Translations under genes and position numbers: made by a program
Notes under the pieces: model-generated
What the model was told of the DNA's origin: nothing
Database searches by the model: none
What the model saw: the letters and a program-made list of their open reading frames with translations, nothing else
In this document: positions 55,331 to 63,343 of the stretch, in pieces
How the letters are laid out: each line of letters starts with the position of its first letter
Position numbering within the stretch: position 1 is the stretch's first letter
DNA from: Porphyromonas crevioricanis
GTDB taxonomy: Bacteria > Bacteroidota > Bacteroidia > Bacteroidales > Porphyromonadaceae
Assembly (NCBI RefSeq): GCF_900167225.1
Contig: NZ_FUXH01000003.1
Coordinates: 154,886-218,885 of the forward strand
Reading direction: 5' to 3'
Length of the DNA: 64,000 nt

Positions 55331-55921
55331 TCACTCTTCTTCTGTTTTTCCTTCTGATATGAGAGTCACAACTCCATCTCGGAGCTGATAAAGCTCGAGT
55401 GTCTCCGGGCAACTTGCAAACCCTTCCTCATCAAAATTCAATCTATGGGCCGCACGGCTAACCCAGCCGATTTGCCTGGAGGGATTGCCTACCACAAGGG
55501 CAAAGTCGGGTACGTCTCTTATCACTACTGCTCCAGCTCCTATCAACGCATACCGCCCAATTACGGTGCCACACAAAATCGTGGCATTGGCTCCGATACT
55601 CGAGCCCTCTTTCAGCAAAGTCTTTTTATATTCGGCCTTCCGGCTAATAAAAGCTCTGGGATTTAGCACATTGGTAAAAACACAGGATGGCCCCAAAAAC
55701 ACATTCTCTTCACATTCGACCCCGGTGTAGAGTGTTACATTGTTTTGCACACGGCATCCATCTGCCAAAACAGCATGAGGCATCATCACAACATTCTGCC
55801 CCAAGCTACAATTCTCACCAACCTTGGCCCCACGCATTAGATGACAAAAATGCCAAACATAGGTACCTCGTCCTACTTTACAGCCACGCTCTACAAGAGA
55901 GGAAGGATGAATGTAGATCAT
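55331..55921 (-). CDS. wbpD: UDP-2-acetamido-3-amino-glucuronate N-acetyltransferase (WbpD/WlbB-like)
   Basis: Left-handed beta-helix acetyltransferase of 196 residues built from hexapeptide repeats. Its sequence follows the WbpD/WlbB pattern closely: IHPSSLVE, TYVWHFCHLM, GENCSLGQNVVMM, VQNNVTLYTGV, FLGPSCVFTNVLNPRA, SIGANATILCGTVIGRYALIGAGAVV, ALVVGNPSRQIGWVS. The family makes UDP-2,3-diacetamido sugars for LPS. In P. gingivalis such a sugar belongs to the A-LPS pathway needed to anchor T9SS proteins. The ATG at 55921 is the Met that opens the domain. A minus-strand TACATTTG (56026-56033) could be its -7 element. Confidence 0.88.
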   Translation of the reverse strand: MIYIHPSSLVERGCKVGRGTYVWHFCHLMRGAKVGENCSLGQNVVMMPHAVLADGCRVQNNVTLYTGVECEENVFLGPSCVFTNVLNPRAFISRKAEYKKTLLKEGSSIGANATILCGTVIGRYALIGAGAVVIRDVPDFALVVGNPSRQIGWVSRAAHRLNFDEEGFASCPETLELYQLRDGVVTLISEGKTEEE

Positions 55922-56245
55922 ATCACTATCAACATAAAAAAGAGACCCCCTGCACACCTAAGCAGCCTAAAAAGACCGAGGGAGCATCCTGATTAAAAAA
56001 AGACACTCAACACTTTTAACGCCGACAAATGTAAGCAAATAATCCCTTATACAGGGCTTTTTGCACTTAGTCTATCCCTCTTATTGATCAAAATCCTCTT
56101 TTCAAAAAGAGAAAAGTATCCGAATTGTCCTTTTTTCTGTCCTACTCCTACAAACAGAGACTGTTGCATGAGCTCCTACCAAATCCTCCAAGAAAGCATT
56201 TTGTTATGTACTATTTTGTTTATTTAGTTCTTTGCTTGAGGTTTT

Positions 56246-56546
56246 TTTCTACTCTAATTCGAGGCTTTTGGCCTCGATTTTCCTGTGATTTTTTGATATC
56301 CATAGGAGTCGTTTTTTGCTGACACGGGAGAGAACGAAAATTCTCTCCTGAGAAAAAAAATATTCTCTCCTGTGTTAGCGAAATTTCTCTCAGGAGAGAA
56401 TTTTGGCCCTCTCAGAACGTCCTATTCATCGGTATTTTGGAGAGTCATCATGAGCTAAAAAAAGAGGAATAAATTCGCTTGTCTATACAGCCCCTTTTTC
56501 CTCTATTTCTTCAGTTTTTGCAGCAAGCATGAATTTACAAAACATA
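56246..56546 (+). repeat. BrickBuilt-like dispersed repeat, copy 3
   Basis: A 301-bp intergenic element matching copies at 10407 and 37894, same orientation. It begins TTTCTACTCTAATTCG and ends near GAATTTACAAAACAT. The core (56318-56404) includes ATTCTCTCCTG (56362-56372) facing CAGGAGAGAAT (56391-56401) as a perfect 11-bp inverted repeat. The conserved hairpin (56409-56444) has stem CTCTC/GAGAG. The rest of the 55922-56923 gap has the next repeat and no supported gene. Confidence 0.75.
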
Positions 56547-56580
56547 TCTATTTTAGCGACAGAAAACAGCCACTTGAGCC

Positions 56581-56732
56581 TCTTGCATGGACTCCAAAAA
56601 GGCAATCAAAACTCGCCTTTTTGTTGACTTCGCAGAATGCGGTAATCTTGAAGGCATCAAGACGAAAGGCACAGAGAATATACTTGTCGCATATGGCCAA
56701 GCCCGAATGTTGAAAATAACATACCAGTGCCA
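56581..56732 (+). repeat. Dispersed ~150-bp intergenic repeat, copy C
   Basis: Begins TCTTGCATGGACTCC and carries GTTGACTTCGCAGAATGCGG, TAATCTTGAAGGC, GAATATACTTGTCG, GGCCAAGCCCGAATG and TTGAAAATAACAT. It starts 35 bp after BrickBuilt-like copy 3 and lies about 190 bp upstream of the MATE gene. An open frame runs through it, but other copies interrupt that frame, so it is not taken as a gene. Confidence 0.75.
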
Positions 56733-56923
56733 CATTATGCCACAGTCTCAAGTAACGCTCCTCCCTCTTCCTTTCCAAACTTCTATTCTTCAACAAAAGG
56801 CCAATAGGATTTCCTGCCTCCTTTTGCCTCTCCTTTATCCATTCTCGCCTAAATTTGGGTTCTATAAGCATCTTTAGGCGAGCTTCTTTGTTCTCTACAG
56901 TAGAAAGGTTATCGACAAAACTC

Positions 56924-58279
56924 ATGTTAAACATCGACGGACAAGACAAAGATCTTCTACAGTCTCCCTCTCTTCCGGGCAAAACAATGCGTAGGCATAT
57001 CTATCGCTTGGCTTTGCCTAATATCATATCAAATGTAACCGTGCCACTGCTCTCCATGGTAGATGTTGGTCTGGCCGGCCATTTAGGTCGCCCAGAGGCA
57101 GTCGGAGCGATAGGGGTTGCCTCCGGAGTAATCTCGCTTGTCTATTGGTTGTTTGCTTTCCTTAGAATGGGGACTACTGGCTTCACTGCTCAGGCTTATG
57201 GGCGTAGCGATGTCACAGGCATTCTCATTCAGCTCTGTAGAGGTCTCTTGCTTGCCATAATACTGGGTATCATTATTTGGTTCGCCAGAGACCTCATGTA
57301 TGCCGTTGGCATTTTTCTATCAGCCGGAAGCCAGTCCATAGCAGACGAGACAAAGACCTACCTACAATACGCCTTCGCGGGGGCCCCGGCGGCTCTGATG
57401 CTCTATGTCCTGAATGGTTGGTTTGTGGGCATGCAAGATACACGCATTCCCATGTGGGTAGCTATCGGACAGAATGTGCTCAATATTCTACTCAGTCTCA
57501 TTTTGGTGAAATATGCAGGACTGGGGGTTGCCGGTTTGGCTATAGGAACAGTCTCAGCCCAATATGTGGGTGTATTGGCTTTACTGACAGCATTTGCAGT
57601 CAAATATACTCGACTCCTTGCCTTAATCTCCCAACGGCATTTTGTATCGACTCTCCATTTGGCTGTCTCAATGGGGATGGGAGGATTACTGCTGCTACGT
57701 ACTCTTTTGCTGAGCGGAATCAGTCTATTTTTCACCTACGCTTCGGCTAAATTCGGAGCAAACACCTTAGCTGCCAATATTCTACTTATGCAGCTATTCA
57801 CTCTCTTTTCGTATTTTCTCGATGGTTTGGCTTATGCCGGAGAGGCTCTTGCTGGCCGATATATAGGGCAACGCAATCCCTACCGATTTGCTCTAATGCG
57901 CAGACAGTTGTTCCGAATTGGTTTTTTTGTTGCTACTGCCATTGCTTTGCTTTATCTGCTATTCCCTTCTTTCCTACTAAGACTATTGACCAACGATGCG
58001 ACTGTCTACAATGAAGCGATGAGCATGGTTTTCTGGATATCCTTAATTCCGCTGTGCAGTTTTGCAGCTTTCTTGTGGGATGGGATTATGGTGGGGGCCA
58101 CAGCTTCGGGTATGATGTTGGCTACAATCTTGTTCGGAGCCATGTGTTTTTTCTCTTGCTATTTCATTTCGGTTGGCAACCTTGGCGTATGGGGTCTTTG
58201 GCTCTCTTTCGATCTCTATTTACTCTTTCGCTCCCTCGCTTCGTGGAAATTGGGTAAAAGACTGAGATGTAGCTACTAA
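56924..58279 (+). CDS. MATE family multidrug/metabolite efflux transporter
   Basis: Inner-membrane antiporter of 451 residues with 12 membrane helices, driven by Na+ or H+. The first helices carry the MATE patterns ALPNIISNVTVPLLSMVDVGLAGHLG and GTTGFTAQAYGR; the mid-protein repeat shows GLAYAGEALAGRYIGQRN. It groups by eye with the DinF subfamily. The ATG at 56924 follows a repeat-rich region; Met22 (MRRHIYRLALP) is an alternative start. Substrate unknown. Confidence 0.9.
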   Translation: MLNIDGQDKDLLQSPSLPGKTMRRHIYRLALPNIISNVTVPLLSMVDVGLAGHLGRPEAVGAIGVASGVISLVYWLFAFLRMGTTGFTAQAYGRSDVTGILIQLCRGLLLAIILGIIIWFARDLMYAVGIFLSAGSQSIADETKTYLQYAFAGAPAALMLYVLNGWFVGMQDTRIPMWVAIGQNVLNILLSLILVKYAGLGVAGLAIGTVSAQYVGVLALLTAFAVKYTRLLALISQRHFVSTLHLAVSMGMGGLLLLRTLLLSGISLFFTYASAKFGANTLAANILLMQLFTLFSYFLDGLAYAGEALAGRYIGQRNPYRFALMRRQLFRIGFFVATAIALLYLLFPSFLLRLLTNDATVYNEAMSMVFWISLIPLCSFAAFLWDGIMVGATASGMMLATILFGAMCFFSCYFISVGNLGVWGLWLSFDLYLLFRSLASWKLGKRLRCSY

Positions 58280-58304
58280 GTTTCTCTCCTGCGCTACAAA
58301 TCGA

Positions 58305-59207
58305 CTATCTCTTATTACGAGGATGAAAAGTCTCTATCTGTACTCGTAGTTGCTCTCGATCTATGTGTGTATATATTTGGGTGGTAGAGATGTCCGCATG
58401 CCCCAACATAAGTTGTATAGCCTGCAAATTGGCACCTCCTTCCAATAAGTGTGTAGCAAAGCTGTGCCGAAAAGTATGAGGACTGATCACCTTGTCTATC
58501 CCTGCAGCCAAGGCAAGATCTTTGACAATCCGAAAGACCATGATTCGGGATATAGCCTTTCCCCTTCTGCTAAGAAACACATATTGCTCCTCTCCTTTCT
58601 TTGGCTGCGGAAGCTCTTCTATTCGAGACAAATAAGCCCGTATTGCAGCCACGGAGGGAGGGCTCATAGGCACTAATCGCTCTTTACGTCCCTTGCCGGG
58701 AATACGCAAAAAGCTCTCGTCGAGAAACATATTGGGGTAAGAAAGGGAGCATAACTCCGATACACGCAATCCACAGCTATACAAAAGTTCGATGATAGCA
58801 CGGTTTCGCAGAGCAAAGGGAGTAGATGGGTCTATGACAGAGATCATCCGATCTATCTCATCCACACTGAGAACTTCAGGCAATTTGCTTCCTAAGCGGG
58901 GAGATTCGAGAAGTTCGGAAGGATCTTTTGGCAAATATTCATCCAAAACAAGAAATCGGCAGAAACTCCGAACTCCAGCTATAATGCGAGCAATGGAGCG
59001 AGGAGAAATCCCCAAATCGTAAAGCTCGGCCACAAATAGCTGCAGGTGCCCGTAGGTGAGGCCTCTCAATTGCAACCCCTCGGTCTCTATGTAAGAAAGC
59101 AATTTAGCTGCGTCACCGGTGTAGGCGGCACAGCTATTGTCAGTTAGATTTAACTCTAATCGAAGATAATCGGTATAACCGTCTAAGAGAAGTTGTTTGT
59201 CCGACAT
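58305..59207 (-). CDS. xerD: Site-specific tyrosine recombinase XerD
   Basis: Resolves chromosome dimers at dif together with a partner recombinase; 300 residues. Catalytic residues are Arg148 (CGLRVSEL), Lys172 (GKGRKER), His244 and Arg247 (HTFRHSFATHLLEGG), His270 (LGHADI) and nucleophile Tyr279 (TQIYTH). The N-terminal SAM-like core-binding domain covers about 1-88. The ATG at 59207 gives the usual family length; an upstream frame extension is ignored. No neighbouring mobile-element genes suggest an integron or phage integrase. Confidence 0.93.
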   Translation of the reverse strand: MSDKQLLLDGYTDYLRLELNLTDNSCAAYTGDAAKLLSYIETEGLQLRGLTYGHLQLFVAELYDLGISPRSIARIIAGVRSFCRFLVLDEYLPKDPSELLESPRLGSKLPEVLSVDEIDRMISVIDPSTPFALRNRAIIELLYSCGLRVSELCSLSYPNMFLDESFLRIPGKGRKERLVPMSPPSVAAIRAYLSRIEELPQPKKGEEQYVFLSRRGKAISRIMVFRIVKDLALAAGIDKVISPHTFRHSFATHLLEGGANLQAIQLMLGHADISTTQIYTHIDREQLRVQIETFHPRNKR

Positions 59208-59232
59208 AAGTTCTCGCCTTCCTGCATCATAA

Positions 59233-60057
59233 TTAGGGGGCAATGGCAGATCGTCCGGACTCCGATACATCATCGAAGTCAGAGAGAGTACAAAGTGAAA
59301 GGGTATGGCCATCCCACTCTGCCCAAGAATCGTAACGAATCCAATCCCCCAACAACAAAATACGTTTCTGTTCTGGCAAGGCTAAATCCACAAGCAAGTG
59401 TCTATGACCAAACATGAAAAAGTCTATCTCTGGATGCTTCTCCAAGTAGGCTTTGGCCTGTACTACAAGCCATTCATTTTCCAAATCGAAATAATCATTG
59501 TGGTAAGCATGAGGCACACGCCCCTCAGTTTGCTTCTCAAGCCCCTTACGACGTGAATGCAGCGAAAGCCCATAGGCCAGCCCGACAGTCCATCGAGGAT
59601 GTATTGCTGCATAGAGTTTTCTCAATATCGGGTTGCGAAAAATACGGTATATCAGATCATTCCTCTTTTTCTGACAGCGATATTCACTATCTCCATGAGA
59701 GAGACGGAAGCGTTTGTTTCCGTCGGTGAACTCAATGGCAGTGTGGTGCACCTGTGCGCCCAGTTCTTTCTCGAAATAGTCTGTCATCCAAGGATCATGA
59801 TTGCCGGCCAGAAAATGCAACTCCACACCATCATCCGCCATCATGGCACATTGCCCGAGGAAGCGCACAAATCCACGCGGAACAACATATTTGTACTCAA
59901 ACCAATAGTCAAACATGTCACCCAAGAAATATATGGCCTTGGCTTCTGCTGATATGGAACTGAGCCAACGCACCAATTTGCGCTCTACAGCCATAGAATC
60001 AGCATGGTATTGCGACCCCATATGTACATCAGACAGGAAATAGATTTTTGTCCTCAT
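59233..60057 (-). CDS. lpxH: UDP-2,3-diacylglucosamine pyrophosphatase
   Basis: Calcineurin-fold hydrolase of 274 residues that makes lipid X in lipid A synthesis at the inner membrane. Metal-binding motifs: SDVHMG (Asp10, His12), FLGDMFDYWF, AGNHDPW, LSHGD and FGHRH. The positions and length match Bacteroidota LpxH. It is encoded between the sufT-like gene and xerD on one strand with gaps of about 25-30 bp, so the three may be cotranscribed. Confidence 0.92.
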   Translation of the reverse strand: MRTKIYFLSDVHMGSQYHADSMAVERKLVRWLSSISAEAKAIYFLGDMFDYWFEYKYVVPRGFVRFLGQCAMMADDGVELHFLAGNHDPWMTDYFEKELGAQVHHTAIEFTDGNKRFRLSHGDSEYRCQKKRNDLIYRIFRNPILRKLYAAIHPRWTVGLAYGLSLHSRRKGLEKQTEGRVPHAYHNDYFDLENEWLVVQAKAYLEKHPEIDFFMFGHRHLLVDLALPEQKRILLLGDWIRYDSWAEWDGHTLSLCTLSDFDDVSESGRSAIAP

Positions 60058-60085
60058 ACTTTTCCCTGGCGTCTATCGGACAGAC

Positions 60086-60403
60086 TTACATAAAACCCAA
60101 CTCAAGCAGAGCTTCTTCACTCATCATCTCTTTGCTCCACTCCGGCTCAAATGTAATATCGACCTGCACATCACGAATACCTTTCACACTGCCGACCTTC
60201 ATTTTCACATCCTCGACGATAAAATCGGCAGCCGGACAGTTGGGAGCTGTAAGCGTCATCGTGATGTGAGCCAATCCGTCGTCTTTGATGTCTACCTTGT
60301 AGATCAATCCCAAATCATAGATATTCACGGGGATCTCCGGGTCGTAAACCGTTTTGAGCATCCCTACTATATCTTCTTCTATCTGCAAAAATTCATTATC
60401 CAT
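60086..60403 (-). CDS. MIP18/DUF59 iron-sulfur assembly protein (SufT-like)
   Basis: A 105-residue protein thought to help mature Fe-S proteins. The MIP18/PaaD pattern is YDPEIPVNIYDLGLIY, with TAPNCPAADF later. There is no C-terminal zinc-binding PaaD extension. The ATG at 60403 begins MDNEFLQIEED; the frame is open further upstream but lacks homology to the family there. It is first in a run with lpxH and xerD. Confidence 0.87.
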   Translation of the reverse strand: MDNEFLQIEEDIVGMLKTVYDPEIPVNIYDLGLIYKVDIKDDGLAHITMTLTAPNCPAADFIVEDVKMKVGSVKGIRDVQVDITFEPEWSKEMMSEEALLELGFM

Positions 60404-60507
60404 ACCTATGAGAGTTTTTCTAACGAAAGAACCATCTACTACACCTTTCGTTGCAACAGCTAAAGTAACACAAAGGATGCGAACCGGCTGTTTGGCTCCG
60501 ATCGATA

Positions 60508-60555
60508 AGAAAAAGACAACCGGCCGTTCTTTTGACAAGAACGGCCGGCTGTCTT
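60508..60555 (-). terminator. Intrinsic terminator after the small lipoprotein gene
   Basis: AAGACAACCGGCCGTTCTT and AAGAACGGCCGGCTGTCTT pair at 18 of 19 positions around a 5-nt loop. On the minus strand T5CT follows. It separates the lipoprotein transcript from the sufT-like unit. Confidence 0.9.
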
Positions 60556-60602
60556 GGTTGTACCTCTGATTAGGTAGGGATCAAAGGAATAAAAACTGTT
60601 GG

Positions 60603-61013
60603 TTAGCGCACTCGGCGAAAACGTTGTCCAGGCAAAGAGAGCAAATCTCCGGAAATGCGGTAGTCGTATTCTGTTTGAGTTTGCTTTCCTTGCTTGGAAG
60701 TAGAAGATATATCGAGTGTATAGAGGACATTATCTTTTGTTCGATAATAAACCTCCCTGCCATCCTCTATAATCCTGTCTCCGACACGCTTGTATATACG
60801 GCCTTCGGCTGTGTACACATAAGTAAGTGTTTGATCGGAGGGGACAGTAGGCCCTCCTTCCAGATAAGGCATCCAACGTCCGATAATCTCCGGATCATGT
60901 TGTCCGCTGATATAAGCGTTCTTGTCATCTATATCCTTGTCACAAGAAGTCAAGCTCAATGAGCCGACCAAGACAAGAGTGAAACAGATGAACAGCAAAC
61001 TTATTTTCTTCAT
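60603..61013 (-). CDS. Hypothetical lipoprotein
   Basis: A 136-residue lipoprotein. The signal MKKISLLFICFTLV... ends in LTSC (Cys about 24). The mature part contains IIGRWMPYLEGG and repeats of Tyr-rich strands (YVYTAEGRIYKRVGD, TEYDYRISGDLL), resembling lipocalin-like small proteins of Bacteroidota. The start could instead be the ATG at 61034, adding seven residues; a 14-bp tandem duplication lies between the two. No function can be assigned. Confidence 0.7.
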   Translation of the reverse strand: MKKISLLFICFTLVLVGSLSLTSCDKDIDDKNAYISGQHDPEIIGRWMPYLEGGPTVPSDQTLTYVYTAEGRIYKRVGDRIIEDGREVYYRTKDNVLYTLDISSTSKQGKQTQTEYDYRISGDLLSLPGQRFRRVR

Positions 61014-61083
61014 AAACGATGGTATTATTCTCATGGTATTATTCTCTTTGTGATTGTTTGTGCCGGATGCAGAAAGAGTTCTC

Positions 61084-61764
61084 TCAAAAGTTTTCCGGGA
61101 AACGATCAAGGTATTTATGACAGAGAGCTATTTCCTCTGCAGTGAGGACCTGACTGAGGCGTTGTCGGTTACGTTTTGTGATCGTAGAGCAAATCATACG
61201 AAGGTCTGCAGAAAAAGATTGATCCTTCGCATCCTCCACATTAATACGAATCTTAGCCGGCATCAATACTTCGGAAAAGAACTCTTCCGGATGATTGGCC
61301 ATACCCAACAATTCATCCTCATTACTAAAAAGGATAGAAGCTCGGCAGGTAATGCCCGGCTTAACCTCTAATACTTCTCTATAAGCATCAGGATAAATTT
61401 CCGTCTGTTGCCTGACAAGGGGTCTGGGCCCCACAATACTCATATCACCGACAAAGACATTGAATAGCTGTGGTAACTCGTCCAGCTTGTATTTGCGGAG
61501 AAAATAGCCGGCAGTGGTAATTCGCTTGTCTCGCTCTCCTATAGTAATCAACAGTCCTGGTTCCCACTCCTGACGAATCATAGAGCGAAATTTGTACAAT
61601 CGAAAATCTCGTCCCTTGCATCCCACTCTTTTTTGGACAAAAAAAACTGTACCTGGAGAATCCAACTTGATCCAAACGGCTATCAACAACAACAACGGCG
61701 ACAAGAGCAAGAGGCCCAAGCCCGATGCCATGAGGTCGAAAAGTCGCTTTCCTGTGTAAGCCAT
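61084..61764 (-). CDS. Undecaprenyl-phosphate sugar-1-phosphate transferase (PglC/WbaP-type)
   Basis: Monotopic phosphoglycosyl transferase of 226 residues that starts an O-antigen or glycan by placing a sugar-phosphate on undecaprenyl phosphate. It has the re-entrant N-terminal helix (about 13-35), the GTVFFVQKRVG segment, KFRSM, the catalytic Asp-Glu in YKLDELPQL, and GDMSIVGPRPL. In P. gingivalis the related WbaP is required for A-LPS. The ATG at 61764 is where the homology begins. Confidence 0.9.
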   Translation of the reverse strand: MAYTGKRLFDLMASGLGLLLLSPLLLLIAVWIKLDSPGTVFFVQKRVGCKGRDFRLYKFRSMIRQEWEPGLLITIGERDKRITTAGYFLRKYKLDELPQLFNVFVGDMSIVGPRPLVRQQTEIYPDAYREVLEVKPGITCRASILFSNEDELLGMANHPEEFFSEVLMPAKIRINVEDAKDQSFSADLRMICSTITKRNRQRLSQVLTAEEIALCHKYLDRFPENF

Positions 61765-61836
61765 TTGATGCTCAACTACTGTATTGCTACCGATGTATGG
61801 AAGGCAAAGATAATTCAAAGCCTCCAAAGAGCAGTT

Positions 61837-62973
61837 CTAACCTTCCCTCGCCAATTCTTGCAAATTGACAATTCGACGTATCTGCCCATTGCTGATAATG
61901 AAAAACGTAGGCAAAGACTGCACGCCAAAACTATATAAAGACTCCTGCTTCGCATCATTGACTGTGATCCAAGGCAGAGTACGAACTGCATTTTGCCAGA
62001 AAAAGAGATCTCTATCAATACCTACCTCATATATCTCCAGTCCCTGTTTTCGATGCAGGCGACGAAGCTGCTGTACCAAATCGGGAGACCAATCAGCCTC
62101 ATGAGAAGTAAAGACCAGAAGGAGCTTGCTGTGCGTCTTAGCAACATCAGCCAAGTCCTGAGCCTCCCCTCTCTTGTCTATGAGCTTTAGTGGAGGTAAG
62201 GCCGAGTGTTCTACACTATCAGACAGAGCCAGCTGCTGTCCGGTGTAGGCTCGCATTTGACGAATGGCTGCAATCCCGAGGAGAGTCAGTTGCCTAAGCT
62301 TGTCTGTATAGGGAGCTTGGGGGTAATATATTTCATAAGCAGTTGCTACAGCAGCAAAAGCTCTGGAGTCTTCAGGATTCTGCACATCGAAGTAGAGCAA
62401 CCCTTCTTTGTCCTGAAACAAAGCGTAATAAGCCTCGGCCGATCTGGGATTGGGGAATATATACTTCTGAGAATACTGTTTTTTGAGGTAATCGACCTCT
62501 GCTGTCACCTTCTCTTTGTATTCAACTGGGGAAAGTTTCTTCTCTCGAAAAAGAGCTGCCAGACTATCTATACGAGCGGATGTTTCCACATTAAGCATAC
62601 GTATTTGCCGTATTTTTCGGTTGCAGCTATCCGTTTCCTCAAGACTATAATCCCGTCCAAAATTTGAGGCTTTGGCACGTATATGAGTGCGACTAAGAGA
62701 ATCCACAGCCAGATAGATATAGTCACTACCGAACCGTAAAGAATAGAAAGAAGGATAGTAATGCCCCTGCACTCCAAAAGCAAAACGACCATCGGCGGCA
62801 AGAGAAACCGAATCAATCATTTCACCTGCACTATCTCCCGTACGCAGCAGATAGACCATACTCCCTTCGGTAGCCCCGTCTATTTGTCCACTGATATTAT
62901 ATCGAGATTCTTCTTTGTTACAGCTCGCCAAAACAAACACAGCCAAGGCGATTGTCAGTATCTTCTTCATCAT
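61837..62973 (-). CDS. DUF4369/thioredoxin-fold lipoprotein without CxxC
   Basis: Predicted lipoprotein of 378 residues: signal ending LASC (Cys18), then a DUF4369 domain (about 22-115; YNISGQIDGATEGSMVYLL), a helical linker, and a C-terminal thioredoxin-like domain (about 245-378; LLLVFTSHEADWSPDLVQQ, QSLPTFFIISNGQI). Normal members carry a CxxC at the position of HEADWSPD here; both cysteines are absent, so it probably does not do dithiol redox chemistry. It lies 72 bp upstream of the sugar transferase gene. Confidence 0.8.
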   Translation of the reverse strand: MMKKILTIALAVFVLASCNKEESRYNISGQIDGATEGSMVYLLRTGDSAGEMIDSVSLAADGRFAFGVQGHYYPSFYSLRFGSDYIYLAVDSLSRTHIRAKASNFGRDYSLEETDSCNRKIRQIRMLNVETSARIDSLAALFREKKLSPVEYKEKVTAEVDYLKKQYSQKYIFPNPRSAEAYYALFQDKEGLLYFDVQNPEDSRAFAAVATAYEIYYPQAPYTDKLRQLTLLGIAAIRQMRAYTGQQLALSDSVEHSALPPLKLIDKRGEAQDLADVAKTHSKLLLVFTSHEADWSPDLVQQLRRLHRKQGLEIYEVGIDRDLFFWQNAVRTLPWITVNDAKQESLYSFGVQSLPTFFIISNGQIRRIVNLQELAREG

Positions 62974-63182
62974 CCCTACAATAAAAACGTATGCTGAATC
63001 GGTATAATTATAATAGTTACCTTCCCCCACTGGAGTGAACGCCCAGAAGCACTCCTTTAGTATACAATCACAAATGACTGGCATACCCAAAAGAAACCTT
63101 CTCCGACCAAGAAGTAGAGGATAGTTGCAGTCACAATCATTCCTCCTCCAGCTCTCTACCACCCAAGTTAAGGATACGTTCG

Positions 63183-63190
63183 CAAAACTA
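63183..63190 (-). promoter_or_regulatory. Putative -7 element of the DUF4369-glycosyl transferase unit
   Basis: Minus-strand TAGTTTTG followed by C fits TAnnTTTG and would give a leader of about 200 nt. No -33 element is clear. The gap 62974-63343 shows no ORF. Confidence 0.3.
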
Positions 63191-63287
63191 CGATAAAAGA
63201 AATACTCCCGCATAAAAACGATTCTATCTCCAGACTTCACAAGACAAAAACCTCTCGCAGAGGTCAATTTTGGGCCTTATAAACCAA

Positions 63288-63320
63288 TGGGGCTGTATCA
63301 TAAACTATGACACAACCCCA
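63288..63320 (-). terminator. Hairpin after the T9SS gene
   Basis: TGGGGCTGTATCAT and ATGACACAACCCCA pair with two mismatches around a 5-nt loop, about 25 bp after the stop of the last gene. The T tract on the minus strand is weak. Confidence 0.4.
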
Positions 63321-63343
63321 CTGTTTTTCTCTTTACAGAAGTC

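Noticed and set aside
56587..56877. Open frame of 96 codons in repeat copy C
   Set aside because: Other copies of the repeat break this frame (a stop in copy A and in copy D), so no protein is conserved.
58305..59207. Tyrosine recombinase as a marker of an integrated element
   Set aside because: Length, motifs and housekeeping neighbours fit chromosomal XerD; no phage or transfer genes are nearby.
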